From Kocuria sp. (GTDB lineage: Bacteria; Actinomycetota; Actinomycetes; Actinomycetales; Micrococcaceae): DNA of 8,704 bases. Position 1 is the stretch's first letter. The number at the start of each line of letters is the position of its first letter. The stretch is from assembly GCA_030453435.1 (NCBI GenBank), contig JAKDKI010000074.1, forward strand, positions 1 through 8,704, read 5' to 3'. The notes beneath the pieces were generated by a model. The model had not been told where the DNA came from. It searched no databases and saw only the letters and a program-made list of their open reading frames with translations. Of the stretch, positions 1 through 6,529 are shown one piece after another. The translations under genes were made by a program, and so were the position numbers.

Positions 1-74
1 CCCCCGCCCCCCCCGTTCCTCCCCCACCCCCCCCCGCCCCCACCACCCCCCCCGCCCCCCCCCCCGCCCCCACC
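1..74. repeat. Poly-C low-complexity tract
   Basis: Almost every base is C on the plus strand, broken only by single G or A bases and one short GTTCCT interruption near 15-20. The minus strand therefore carries many G runs of three or more separated by one to three bases, which could form a G-quadruplex. No reading frame here looks like a gene. Because it sits at the very start of the window it may also mark a contig end or a polymerase-slippage or assembly problem, so its exact length should not be trusted. Confidence 0.85.
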
Positions 75-97
75 GGGGGGCGAGCCGGGGCTCTTTT
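66..97 (+). terminator. Possible intrinsic terminator (two adjacent hairpins plus TTTT)
   Basis: A first hairpin at 66-81 pairs GCCCCC with GGGGGC around the loop ACCG. A second at 82-93 pairs GAGC with GCTC around CCGG and is followed directly by TTTT at 94-97. This GC-rich stem plus T run fits a rho-independent terminator read on the plus strand, meaning it would end a rightward transcript arriving from left of the window. On the minus strand there is no T run after the stem, so it is less convincing as the end of the DUF3145 transcript. The first stem borrows bases from the C tract, so it could be a composition effect. Confidence 0.4.
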
Positions 98-110
98 GTG
101 AATTCAGGAG

Positions 111-138
111 GCGTTAGCGCGCGTAACGCTCGCGAGCG
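111..138. promoter_or_regulatory. Two overlapping inverted repeats, possible protein-binding site
   Basis: GCGTTA (111-116) and TAACGC (124-129) form a perfect 6-bp inverted repeat with a 7-base GCGCGCG centre. This runs into a perfect 12-base palindrome, CGCTCGCGAGCG, at 127-138. The spot is non-coding, about 80 bases beyond the stop of the DUF3145 gene. Such symmetry could be an operator for a dimeric regulator or just an RNA stem. No regulator family is recognised. Confidence 0.35.
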
Positions 139-218
139 CCGTCGAAAACTGCGTGGGTAAGTTCGGACCTAGACCGTGATGTCACGACAGGATGGTCCGC
201 GTGTGCTGAAAAAACGGA

Positions 219-722
219 TTAGCTGACGCGGTGCAGCCAGCGCACGGGCGCGCCCTCAGCTGCGTGGCGGAAGGGTTCCAGTTCCTCGTCCCACGACTCC
301 CCCAGGGCCACCGAGAGCTCGGTGAGAAGGAGGGTGGGGTCACCGGCTGCGGCCTCGTAGGCGTAACGTATCCGGTCCTCACTGACCACAATGTTGCCGG
401 CAACATCCGTGGTGGCATGGAAGATTCCCAAATCGGGCGTGAATGACCAGCGAGAGCCGTCGTTACCGCGGCTGGGATTCTCCGTGACCTCGAATCGGAC
501 CCGACCAAGGGTGCGTAGCGCGGACGCCAAAAGTGCGCCGGTGCCAGCGACCCCCGACCACTCGAGTTCGGCGCGCATGGCACCCGGCTCCGCGTTCTGA
601 GGGGTCCACTCAAGATCCGTTCGCTGCCGCGAAACGGACTCCAGAGCCCACTGGATGTGGGGGCACAGCGCCTGGGGTGCAGAGTGCACATACAGCACTC
701 CGCGGGTGGTGGGTGAAGACAT
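219..722 (-). CDS. DUF3145 domain protein
   Basis: This is a 167-residue member of the actinobacterial DUF3145 family, whose function is unknown. It was recognised by its N-terminal TRGVLYVHSAPQALCPHIQW stretch, the LEWTPQ motif, the GIFHATTDVAGNIVVSEDRI region and the acidic DEELEPFRHAAEGAPVRWLH end, all typical of the family at about its usual length. There is no signal peptide or membrane segment, so it is probably cytoplasmic. The ATG at 722-720 was chosen because GGAGG lies 8 bases upstream of it. An earlier in-frame ATG at 740 would place that binding site inside the gene, and family members start at MSS rather than six residues earlier. From recall, these genes usually follow fabF in fatty-acid synthesis clusters. 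Here the upstream neighbour is xerC, 211 bp away. The gene probably has its own promoter. Confidence 0.88.
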   Translation of the reverse strand: MSSPTTRGVLYVHSAPQALCPHIQWALESVSRQRTDLEWTPQNAEPGAMRAELEWSGVAGTGALLASALRTLGRVRFEVTENPSRGNDGSRWSFTPDLGIFHATTDVAGNIVVSEDRIRYAYEAAAGDPTLLLTELSVALGESWDEELEPFRHAAEGAPVRWLHRVS

Positions 723-933
723 AGCCTGTTCCTCCGTCATGTAGGTACGTCTTCCCCAACGTCCTGCACGGAGTCCCTCGGTTCACCACCGCAGACACAT
801 TTAATTGTTGTGCAGCCACCATGAGCTCTTCTCGCGGATTCGAGGCCGGTGGATCAGCTCGCGTGACTGCTGGCACCCATTGTTCAGTAGCAGAGAGAGC
901 GGGTCAACCTCAATCCGTTGCGCCCCAAAGATG
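723..933 (-). other. Non-coding spacer between xerC and the DUF3145 gene
   Basis: This 211-bp stretch contains no convincing gene. It carries the ribosome binding site GGAGG of the DUF3145 gene at its left end. On the minus strand a small A/T-rich patch around 799-810 contains TTAAAT, a poor -10 candidate without a recognisable -35 partner. I see no hairpin followed by a T run that would terminate xerC; a weak CTGCT/AGCAG pairing at 867-893 has a long loop. A promoter for the DUF3145 gene is expected here but cannot be placed. Confidence 0.5.
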
Positions 934-1929
934 TCATGCTCTCGGATGCGCCTGGGCATAGGCCTTTTTGAGCCGTTCAACCGACACATGAGTATAAATC
1001 TGAGTGGTGGCTACGGTGGAGTGCCCCAGCAGCTCCTGCACACTGCGCAGGTCCGCTCCCCCGTCCAGTAGGTGCGTTGCCGCACTGTGTCGTAAGCTGT
1101 GGGGCCCGCTCGCGTGCGTATCCGGCACGGTACGCAGGGCTTCTGCCACGGTACGGCGGGCAACTCGCGCGTCGATTCTGCCGCCACGTGCGCCCAGGAA
1201 GATGGCCTCACCGGATTTCTCGGTGGCCACGACTTCACGACGACGCCGCCACAGTTCCAGCGCCTGCCCCGCCCGTTCTCCGTAGGGAACTCTCCGCTGT
1301 TTGCTGCCCTTACCGGTCACCGTGATCACCCCGGAACTGCGATCGATATCCGAACTGTTGAGGTTGACCACCTCGCTGATGCGGGCGCCGGTGGCGTAGA
1401 GCATTTCGACCAGGGCCCAATCCCTGGCCGCCAGCGCGACCTGGCGGTCATCCTCCGCGGGTTGTTGAGCGGTTTCGGCCAGCGCATCGAGCATGTCGGA
1501 CAACGCGGTGGCGTTGACCACCTCGGGAAGGTGCTGGCCCTTTTTCGGCCCTTTCAAGGAGGCAGCGGGATCATGGCTCAATCGGCCACTGTCCACCGCC
1601 CAACGACAGAACGTGTGGACCGAGGCAATCCCCCGGGACACAGAACTGCGCACAAGTCCTCGCTGGTGCCGCTGCGCCAGCCAGCCCCTGAGGGATTCCC
1701 TGTCGAGGTCCTCCAAGCCCCTCAGCCCCTGGGACGTCATCCAGTCGGACAGTTCCTCCAAGTCCCCCACGTAAGAGCGGACCGTGTGCTCGCTCCTGGC
1801 CTTCTCGTGCCGGAGGTGGCGAGCGAACAGCGCGATGTCGGAGGTGAGCGCCGTGACGGGCTCATAGACCTGTGCCGAATCTTGGGAGAGTTCCTGTGGC
1901 GATTCATTCGCGGGATACTGCGGGGCCAT
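934..1929 (-). CDS. xerC: Tyrosine recombinase XerC
   Basis: This is a 331-residue site-specific recombinase of the phage-integrase family. It is expected to act with a XerD partner on the chromosomal dif site to resolve chromosome dimers at division. An N-terminal SAM-like core-binding domain (about residues 30-120, including HTVRSYVGDL) precedes the catalytic domain. The full catalytic set is visible: R183 in ATGARISE, K207 in TGKGSKQR, H277 and R280 in HSLRHSAATH, H303 in LLGHS, and the nucleophile Y312 in IYTH. The end AYAQAHPRA is typical of actinobacterial XerC. The ATG is the first possible start, because an in-frame TAG lies four codons upstream (1941-1939). Its GAGGA site touches the start codon, and the gene overlaps dprA by 26 bp, so translation is probably coupled to dprA. 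The context (dprA-xerC) favours XerC over XerD or an integron/phage integrase. No phage genes are nearby. Confidence 0.93.
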   Translation of the reverse strand: MAPQYPANESPQELSQDSAQVYEPVTALTSDIALFARHLRHEKARSEHTVRSYVGDLEELSDWMTSQGLRGLEDLDRESLRGWLAQRHQRGLVRSSVSRGIASVHTFCRWAVDSGRLSHDPAASLKGPKKGQHLPEVVNATALSDMLDALAETAQQPAEDDRQVALAARDWALVEMLYATGARISEVVNLNSSDIDRSSGVITVTGKGSKQRRVPYGERAGQALELWRRRREVVATEKSGEAIFLGARGGRIDARVARRTVAEALRTVPDTHASGPHSLRHSAATHLLDGGADLRSVQELLGHSTVATTQIYTHVSVERLKKAYAQAHPRA

Positions 1930-3166
1930 TCCTCGAGCCTACTCGGCGCCACCCCAACAAGGAGTCGGCGGCCAGCCCCCGCGAGCGCAATGTGGAGAGA
2001 CCCGTCATGACCTCCGTGGGAGACAGCCCGGACACGCGACACAGATGGGACGGGCCGGCATCTTGGCGCAGGGGTAGAGCATCGTACAGTCGCAAGAGAT
2101 GGGGTTCCAACGAGTCCTCCGGTCGCCGGGCCAAGCTGTCCTGCTCGTCCTGGATTCCCACCGCGGCGTCGTTGCCCAGTGGCCCGAGAAGTTCGAGGAC
2201 TTCGGATCCATTGTTGATCAGCACCGCGTGATCCTCTCGAATCAGTTTGTGACATCCGGCCGACCCACCGCTCAGTACGTCACCCGGCACCGCTGCGACC
2301 TCCCGAGACAGCGATTCAGCGTGGTGCGCGGTATTGAGTGAACCGGAACGCCATGCTGCCTCGGTGACCACCGTGGCACGGGACAGTGCGGCTATGAGCC
2401 GGTTGCGTTGCAGGAAGCGATAGCGCGTGGGTGAGCACCCGAGTGGTACTTCGCTGAGCAGTAGCCCGTGTTCCTCGATCCTGCCGAGCAGACCCGCGTT
2501 GGCACTCGGGTAGAACCGGTCCACTCCGCAGGCCAAGACCGCAACGGTGGGCGGTTCTGACGTGCCCGCTGTGAGGGCTGCGGAGTGCGCCGCGGCGTCG
2601 ATCCCGTAGGCACCTCCGGAGATGATGCACCATCCCTCGCCGCTGACCTGGTGGGTGATGTCCCGGGTCACCGCCGCGCCGTACGCGCTGGCGTTGCGTG
2701 AGCCCACCACGGCCACGCTGTGGCCGAGGCCCGCAAGGTGATTGCGGTCGCCGCGACCCCAGAGAGCGGTGGGCCGGCTCAGACCCAGGTCGTCGAGTTG
2801 TTCGGGCCAGTCAGGATCCTCCGGAATTACGACCCATGCGCCCAGGGAGTGCGCGTTCCGGGCGTCAGTACCCGGATCAACCACGGGCAGCCTTGAGCGC
2901 CAGGCTTCGAAGCGAGCCGCCAGGTCTGCCGGTTTGCAACGCAGTCCCCAGGAGGCCATGGCGGACTGTAGTTTTTGCACCAACCACGCCGGCGGAGACG
3001 CCTGAGAGGTCACGGTCTCCAACAGGGTGATGGGCCCCAGGCAATGCAGCAGGGCCATCCCGGCTCGATCTGCTGGTTCGAAGATGCGCGCAAGCTGCGT
3101 TCTGGCCCGGCGTAGTTCTTCCAGGTACTCGGACGCGGCCGGCTGGTCGGTTGTTGGCTGGTTCAT
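1904..3166 (-). CDS. dprA: DNA-processing protein DprA
   Basis: This 420-residue DprA/Smf family protein is known in naturally transformable bacteria to bind incoming single-stranded DNA and load RecA. Residues about 31-70 resemble the helical N-terminal domain. The Rossmann-like core runs from about 110 to 325 and shows VAVVGSRNASAYG (151-163), SGGAYGID (183-190), ACGVDRFYP (212-220), RNRLIAALS (254-262), SGSLNTA (274-280) and VPGD (293-296). The C-terminal part (about 353-405) looks like the winged-helix domain found in many family members. One small oddity is FLQRNR at 251-256, where FPxRNR is usual. The ATG overlaps the comM stop (ATGA, 3166-3163) with no good ribosome binding site, which argues for coupled translation. 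Many actinobacteria carry dprA without known competence, so a role in uptake is inference. Confidence 0.95.
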   Translation of the reverse strand: MNQPTTDQPAASEYLEELRRARTQLARIFEPADRAGMALLHCLGPITLLETVTSQASPPAWLVQKLQSAMASWGLRCKPADLAARFEAWRSRLPVVDPGTDARNAHSLGAWVVIPEDPDWPEQLDDLGLSRPTALWGRGDRNHLAGLGHSVAVVGSRNASAYGAAVTRDITHQVSGEGWCIISGGAYGIDAAAHSAALTAGTSEPPTVAVLACGVDRFYPSANAGLLGRIEEHGLLLSEVPLGCSPTRYRFLQRNRLIAALSRATVVTEAAWRSGSLNTAHHAESLSREVAAVPGDVLSGGSAGCHKLIREDHAVLINNGSEVLELLGPLGNDAAVGIQDEQDSLARRPEDSLEPHLLRLYDALPLRQDAGPSHLCRVSGLSPTEVMTGLSTLRSRGLAADSLLGWRRVGSRNGPAVSRE

Positions 3167-4707
3167 GAGGTCACCGTGGTCTTGAAGAAGAGGGCGAGTT
3201 GCACGTGCTCCGAGGTAGGGGATCCGGCGCCGGCCAGGTCCGCGAGGGTCCAGGCGACACGGAGCACCCTGACGTAGCCACGGGCGGTCAGCGTGTGGTT
3301 GTCCATGGCCCGCTTCAACGACTGAACGGCTTGCCGCTCCGGTGAGAGGGTCTTGCGCAATAGCGACCCGGGAACATCGCTGTTGAGGTGGATCCCATAG
3401 CGGGCCAGCCGTTCTCGCTGGGCTACCCGGGCAGCAGCGACTCGATGTGCCACGGTCGCGCTGTCCTCCGGCGGTTCCCCTCGTGCGGAGTTCAACTCGT
3501 GGTACGTCACCGCGGGGACCCTCAGTTGCAGGTCCACGCGGTCGACCAGGGGGCCCGAAAGTTTGTTGAAGTACCGGTGCCGTTGCTGGGCACTACATGT
3601 ACAGCGGCTACCGACACCGTCTGCTTGACCGCACGGGCACGGGTTCGCAGCCAGGACGAGTTGGAACTTGGCGGGATAGCGGGAAACGTTCTGCGACCGC
3701 GCAATGGTCACAGTCCCGGATTCCAGGGGCTGTCGCAGCGTGTCCAGAACGCGGCGTTCGAATTCGGGGGCCTCGTCGAGAAACAGCACTCCCCGATGGG
3801 CCAGCGAAATCGCGCCGGGGCGCGGAATGCCGCTCCCGCCGCCACACAGCGCCGGTGTGGTGATGCTGTGGTGCGGGGCCTGCAGCGGTGGTCTGCGGAT
3901 CAATTCGGAACAATGTGAGTCACCGCGCAGCGAGTGTATGGAGGTGACTTCCAAGGACTGCTGATCGTCCAGATCCGGCAGGATCCCGGGTAACCGTTCC
4001 GCGAGCATGGTCTTCCCAGCGCCCGGCGGCCCGACCATCATCAAATGATGCCCACCGGCCGCCGCGATCTCCAACGCCTGTCGACCTTCGATTTGACCCA
4101 CTACGTCGCGCAGGTCCCGGTGCTCGATAACCTCTTGCACCTCTCGAGCTTCATCCGAAGCTGGGCCGGCCACGGGCACCCTGTTCAACAAGTGCGGGTC
4201 CGCGCCGTGCATCACGAGCAGTTCCGCCAGGTGGGAGACAGCGGTGACCCGCGCGCCGGACACCAATCGGGCTTCCTGATAGTTCTCACGAGCCACGACC
4301 ACTGTGGAGTACCCGTTCAGCACCGCCGCGTGCACGGCGGGCAATACCCCTCGAACGGGGCGCAGCGACCCATCAAGACCCAGCTCTGCCAGGTACACGG
4401 TGTCGGAGGCAGCCCGGATGGCACCGTGAGCCGTGAGTACGGCCATGACCACCGCGACGTCGAAGTGAGAACCGCGCTTGGGCAGGGTGGCCGGTGAAAG
4501 ATTGACGGTGATCTTCCGCGCTGGAAGCTTGACACCCGCGTTGCGGGCGGCGGCACGGATACGTTCCCGCGATTCGTTCACGGCCTGGTCCGGGAGTCCA
4601 ATGATGCTGAAGGCCGGTAGTGACTGGCCGATGTCTGCCTCGACATCCACCACGTGGCCTTCCAGCCCGACCAACGCCACGGACTTGGTGCGCGCGAACC
4701 CTGTCAT
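3163..4707 (-). CDS. comM: ComM/YifB family Mg-chelatase-like AAA+ ATPase
   Basis: This is a 514-residue full-length YifB/ComM protein. In Gram-negative relatives ComM is a hexameric helicase that drives branch migration during natural transformation; the actinobacterial role is untested. The N-terminal domain (about 1-170) has the family's LPAFSIIGLPDQAVNESRER region and the KITVNLSPA and LAELGLDG motifs. The AAA+ part shows Walker A GPPGAGKT (226-233), Walker B VLFLDEAPEF (307-316), and LSGPLVDRVDL with R390 in the usual arginine-finger position. Cysteines C357, C359, C369 and C371 look like a metal-binding cluster. The C-terminal Mg-chelatase-like domain ends in the RGYVRVLRVAWTLADL helix. 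ATG 4707-4705 is the first usable start, since two TGA codons precede it in frame at once. No strong ribosome binding site is seen. It overlaps dprA by 4 bp and heads the comM-dprA-xerC block. Confidence 0.96.
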   Translation of the reverse strand: MTGFARTKSVALVGLEGHVVDVEADIGQSLPAFSIIGLPDQAVNESRERIRAAARNAGVKLPARKITVNLSPATLPKRGSHFDVAVVMAVLTAHGAIRAASDTVYLAELGLDGSLRPVRGVLPAVHAAVLNGYSTVVVARENYQEARLVSGARVTAVSHLAELLVMHGADPHLLNRVPVAGPASDEAREVQEVIEHRDLRDVVGQIEGRQALEIAAAGGHHLMMVGPPGAGKTMLAERLPGILPDLDDQQSLEVTSIHSLRGDSHCSELIRRPPLQAPHHSITTPALCGGGSGIPRPGAISLAHRGVLFLDEAPEFERRVLDTLRQPLESGTVTIARSQNVSRYPAKFQLVLAANPCPCGQADGVGSRCTCSAQQRHRYFNKLSGPLVDRVDLQLRVPAVTYHELNSARGEPPEDSATVAHRVAAARVAQRERLARYGIHLNSDVPGSLLRKTLSPERQAVQSLKRAMDNHTLTARGYVRVLRVAWTLADLAGAGSPTSEHVQLALFFKTTVTS

Positions 4708-4904
4708 GACTCATCACTGCCCGAGCACGGTCGAGAGGCGGCACACGGTGTTAGAGGTTCGAGGTGAATCAGAAAGTGTCTGGGCATGGCACCACCATGG
4801 CGGTGCGTGCCCGTCTAGCCCAGACCAAGCGGCCTGCTGTGCAGTTCTGGAGTTCGATCCCCGCGGTGGTGGAGGTCCGACGGCCCGTGGGCAGCGGCTC
4901 TGGA
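4708..4904 (-). other. Non-coding spacer between the lipoprotein gene and comM
   Basis: This 197-bp stretch has no convincing gene. It contains the hairpin at 4782-4812 and the region where a comM promoter would be expected. I cannot place -35 and -10 boxes with confidence. A GTTCGATCC string at 4853-4861 recalls a tRNA T-loop, but the flanking bases do not pair. Confidence 0.5.
4782..4812 (-). terminator. Strong hairpin, possible terminator of the lipoprotein gene
   Basis: GGGCATG (4782-4788) and CACC (4790-4793), with one bulged G between them, pair with GGTG (4802-4805) and CGTGCCC (4806-4812) around an 8-base loop. The stem begins about 92 bases beyond the lipoprotein stop on the minus strand. 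Only a short TTT follows on that strand some ten bases later, so it is not a classical intrinsic terminator. It may instead stabilise the mRNA end or act in the comM leader. Confidence 0.35.
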
Positions 4905-5870
4905 CTACGGCTCCACGGGTAGTGGGTCACCGGCAGCCTGAGCCGGAGCGGACGGGGCTGCGGAGTCGCCGGAGTCACCGGCCTCGGGTGCGGAGGTGGG
5001 CTGAGTACCGGGTTCCAACGGCTCCGGATCTTGCGGAGGCTCCGGATCTTCCGTGGGTTCTTCGGGCGCGGGGTCGTTGGTCGGGTCGGATCCCCCGTCA
5101 TCGGGTGGTGGCGAGTCTTCCGGATCTTCCTCGGGAGGTGTTTCCTGTGCCGGTGGGTCCGGTACCCCGGGATCCGCCGGTGATGCGGGGCGCGGCGCGG
5201 CGGGCTCGTTTGCGCGATCCGGACTCGGACGCACCGCGCGATCCTCGGAGTCGCCCATAGAGGGAATGAGTTCCATGGACGAGAACGTGGCCGGTAGACC
5301 GCTCAGATCGCCCACAAGGATTTCGTCGCCGCGGCTGCCCACGGGTACATCGCCGGTGTATTGGGCAACGGTTTCGTCAACGCGCCGGTCGATGTCCTGG
5401 GCGTCTTCCTCCGACACCCGGTCACCGCCGGCGTTCTTCCACTGGCCGTTGTCGTCCCGCGTGGATGACCACTCGGGCAGTACTTTGGGCAGAGCGTCGA
5501 GGCGATAAATGGCGCCGTCCTCGGCGGTCAGAACCAAGCGACTCACGGACACGGGCTCGCGGCCCTCCCGATTGTCGATACTGATTTTGGCGTACAACGC
5601 ACGCTTGATTCCCGCGTCCTTGCGGAGGTTCTCCACGTCCTCATCGGGAGGCGGTGTGGCGGGTAGCGTGATCCGCACGGAGGCACCCGATGGCAAGCTC
5701 GCGTTGAACGTTCCGCCCCGCAGTCCCGCCGCGGAGCTTTCTGATGATGCCGTGGGAGACTGCTCTGTCTCGGTTTCTTCGACACCGTTACAGCCGGTCA
5801 GCGCCGTGATGAGAAGGCCCGCGGCCACCAAGGCACCCACGGTGCGCCGGCGTGGCAGAGAGAATGTCAC
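4905..5870 (-). CDS. Putative lipoprotein with Pro/Glu/Asp-rich tail, function unknown
   Basis: This protein is exported and probably lipid-anchored; its function is not recognised. With the GTG at 5870 it has 321 residues. An N-terminal RRR precedes a hydrophobic stretch and the lipobox LTGC, whose cysteine (residue 27) is the only one in the protein. A Thr/Ser/Glu spacer (28-48) leads to a probably folded part (about 52-205) with alternating strand-like segments such as ALYAKISIDN, SRLVLTAEDG and GDEILVGDLSGLP. This pattern recalls small extracellular beta-sandwich domains, but that is only an impression. From about residue 210 the chain is a disordered Pro/Glu/Asp/Ser tail. The GTG was chosen because GAGGG lies 7 bases upstream; an in-frame ATG at 5891 has no such site and would put extra polar residues before the signal peptide. 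The gene stands apart from both neighbours, with a hairpin on each side, so it is probably transcribed or regulated separately. Confidence 0.8.
   Translation of the reverse strand: MTFSLPRRRTVGALVAAGLLITALTGCNGVEETETEQSPTASSESSAAGLRGGTFNASLPSGASVRITLPATPPPDEDVENLRKDAGIKRALYAKISIDNREGREPVSVSRLVLTAEDGAIYRLDALPKVLPEWSSTRDDNGQWKNAGGDRVSEEDAQDIDRRVDETVAQYTGDVPVGSRGDEILVGDLSGLPATFSSMELIPSMGDSEDRAVRPSPDRANEPAAPRPASPADPGVPDPPAQETPPEEDPEDSPPPDDGGSDPTNDPAPEEPTEDPEPPQDPEPLEPGTQPTSAPEAGDSGDSAAPSAPAQAAGDPLPVEP
5020..5128. repeat. Short direct repeats in the lipoprotein tail
   Basis: GGCTCCGGATCTT occurs at 5020-5032 and again at 5038-5050, 18 bp apart. The core TCCGGATCTT recurs at 5119-5128. On the coding strand these encode the repeated Glu-Asp-Pro units of the tail. 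Such in-frame repeats can expand or contract by slippage or recombination. Confidence 0.6.
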
Positions 5871-5896
5871 CAAGCGGCCCTCACTGATCATCGACT

Positions 5897-5925
5897 GTTC
5901 AGGGGGCCTTACTCGACCCCCGAAC
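5897..5925 (-). promoter_or_regulatory. Strong hairpin just upstream of the lipoprotein start
   Basis: GTTC (5897-5900) pairs with GAAC (5922-5925), and GGGGG (5902-5906) pairs with CCCCC (5917-5921). A further CC/GA step includes one G-T type pair, one A is bulged, and the loop is 6 bases. The stem sits 26 bases before the chosen GTG start and about 70 bases beyond the yraN stop. No T run follows on the minus strand, so it is either a factor-dependent terminator after yraN, a leader structure for the lipoprotein mRNA, or both. I cannot place a promoter near it with confidence. Confidence 0.45.
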
Positions 5926-5994
5926 TACCGTGACACGTCGGCCAGGCATTGTCACTCAGCACGCGGGATGCACATCAAATTGTGACCTTTGGTG

Positions 5995-6447
5995 TCAGTG
6001 CCAGCTCAGTGATCCCATGTGTTCAACGCGCGGGGCGTCCCCTGCGGGCCAATGGACCGACACGACATCCACGCTCGGAATCTCCGCCCGGCCGTGTTCC
6101 CACGCCCAGGCGCGGGCCAGGGCATGAAGTCGTCTGAGTTTTTCGGGGCCCACGGCCTCCGCGGGGTGGCCGAATCCGGAACCGGTGCGGGTCTTGACCT
6201 CGAAGATAGTAATCGAGCCGGCACGTTCGGCCACGATGTCCAATTCGCCGCGCACCGGCCCACGATCGCGCCCCGCTCGCCAGTTGCGGTCCAACACCCG
6301 CCAACCGGCACGAGCCAGAAGATCAGCGATCAGTTCTTCCCCGGAACGGCCGGTACTGATGTGTGTGGCGGGCGGTTCGGGGGCGGCTGGGGAAACAGGA
6401 GAGACAGTCATGGAACCATCGTGATGATCCGGAGTCCCCGTGACCAT
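5995..6447 (-). CDS. yraN: YraN/UPF0102 family nuclease-fold protein
   Basis: This protein of up to 150 residues belongs to UPF0102 (YraN), a family with a Holliday-junction-resolvase-like nuclease fold whose cellular role is not settled. The motif GRSGEELIADLL (33-44), the GELDIVAE segment with D70, and IFEVKTRTG with E83 and K85 form the expected PD-(D/E)XK-type site. The AWAWEH helix and the SVDVVSVHW strand follow as usual. About 30 N-terminal residues rich in Pro, Ala and Ser precede the domain. The start is uncertain: the ATG at 6447 has AGGGG about 10 bases upstream, while a second ATG at 6411 gives 138 residues but no clear binding site. It follows rnhB after 82 bp. In many actinobacteria comM comes directly next; here a lipoprotein gene intervenes. 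Confidence 0.9.
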   Translation of the reverse strand: MVTGTPDHHDGSMTVSPVSPAAPEPPATHISTGRSGEELIADLLARAGWRVLDRNWRAGRDRGPVRGELDIVAERAGSITIFEVKTRTGSGFGHPAEAVGPEKLRRLHALARAWAWEHGRAEIPSVDVVSVHWPAGDAPRVEHMGSLSWH

Positions 6448-6529
6448 GGCCAGCCGGCCCCTGTGGAGTGCGCACGCCAGAAGGACTCGGATCTCGTGAT
6501 GACCGAATCGACCAACGCACGCAGCAGAG

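Noticed and set aside
175..186. CGTGATGTCACG near-palindrome resembling a CRP/GlxR site
   Set aside because: The half-sites are too close together for a GlxR-type site and the element lies beyond the end of a gene; chance is likely.
723..740. Earlier ATG at 740 as start of the DUF3145 gene
   Set aside because: The strong GGAGG site lies downstream of it and is placed 8 bases before the ATG at 722, matching the family's usual start.
790..815. A/T-rich patch with TTAAAT as promoter of the DUF3145 gene
   Set aside because: Only four of six bases match a -10 box and no -35 box lies at the right distance.
934..1929. Tyrosine recombinase as a mark of a prophage or integrative element
   Set aside because: It sits in the dprA-xerC block, has the XerC C-terminus, and no phage genes or attachment repeats are visible.
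1099..2010. Long plus-strand reading frame of 303 codons opposite xerC
   Set aside because: It is antisense to xerC, which has all six catalytic residues. The product has no recognisable motif and the frame is explained by GC-rich codon use.
4810..4880. tRNA-like stretch with GTTCGATCC
   Set aside because: The bases on either side of the T-loop-like string do not pair into a T stem, and no acceptor or anticodon stem could be built on either strand.
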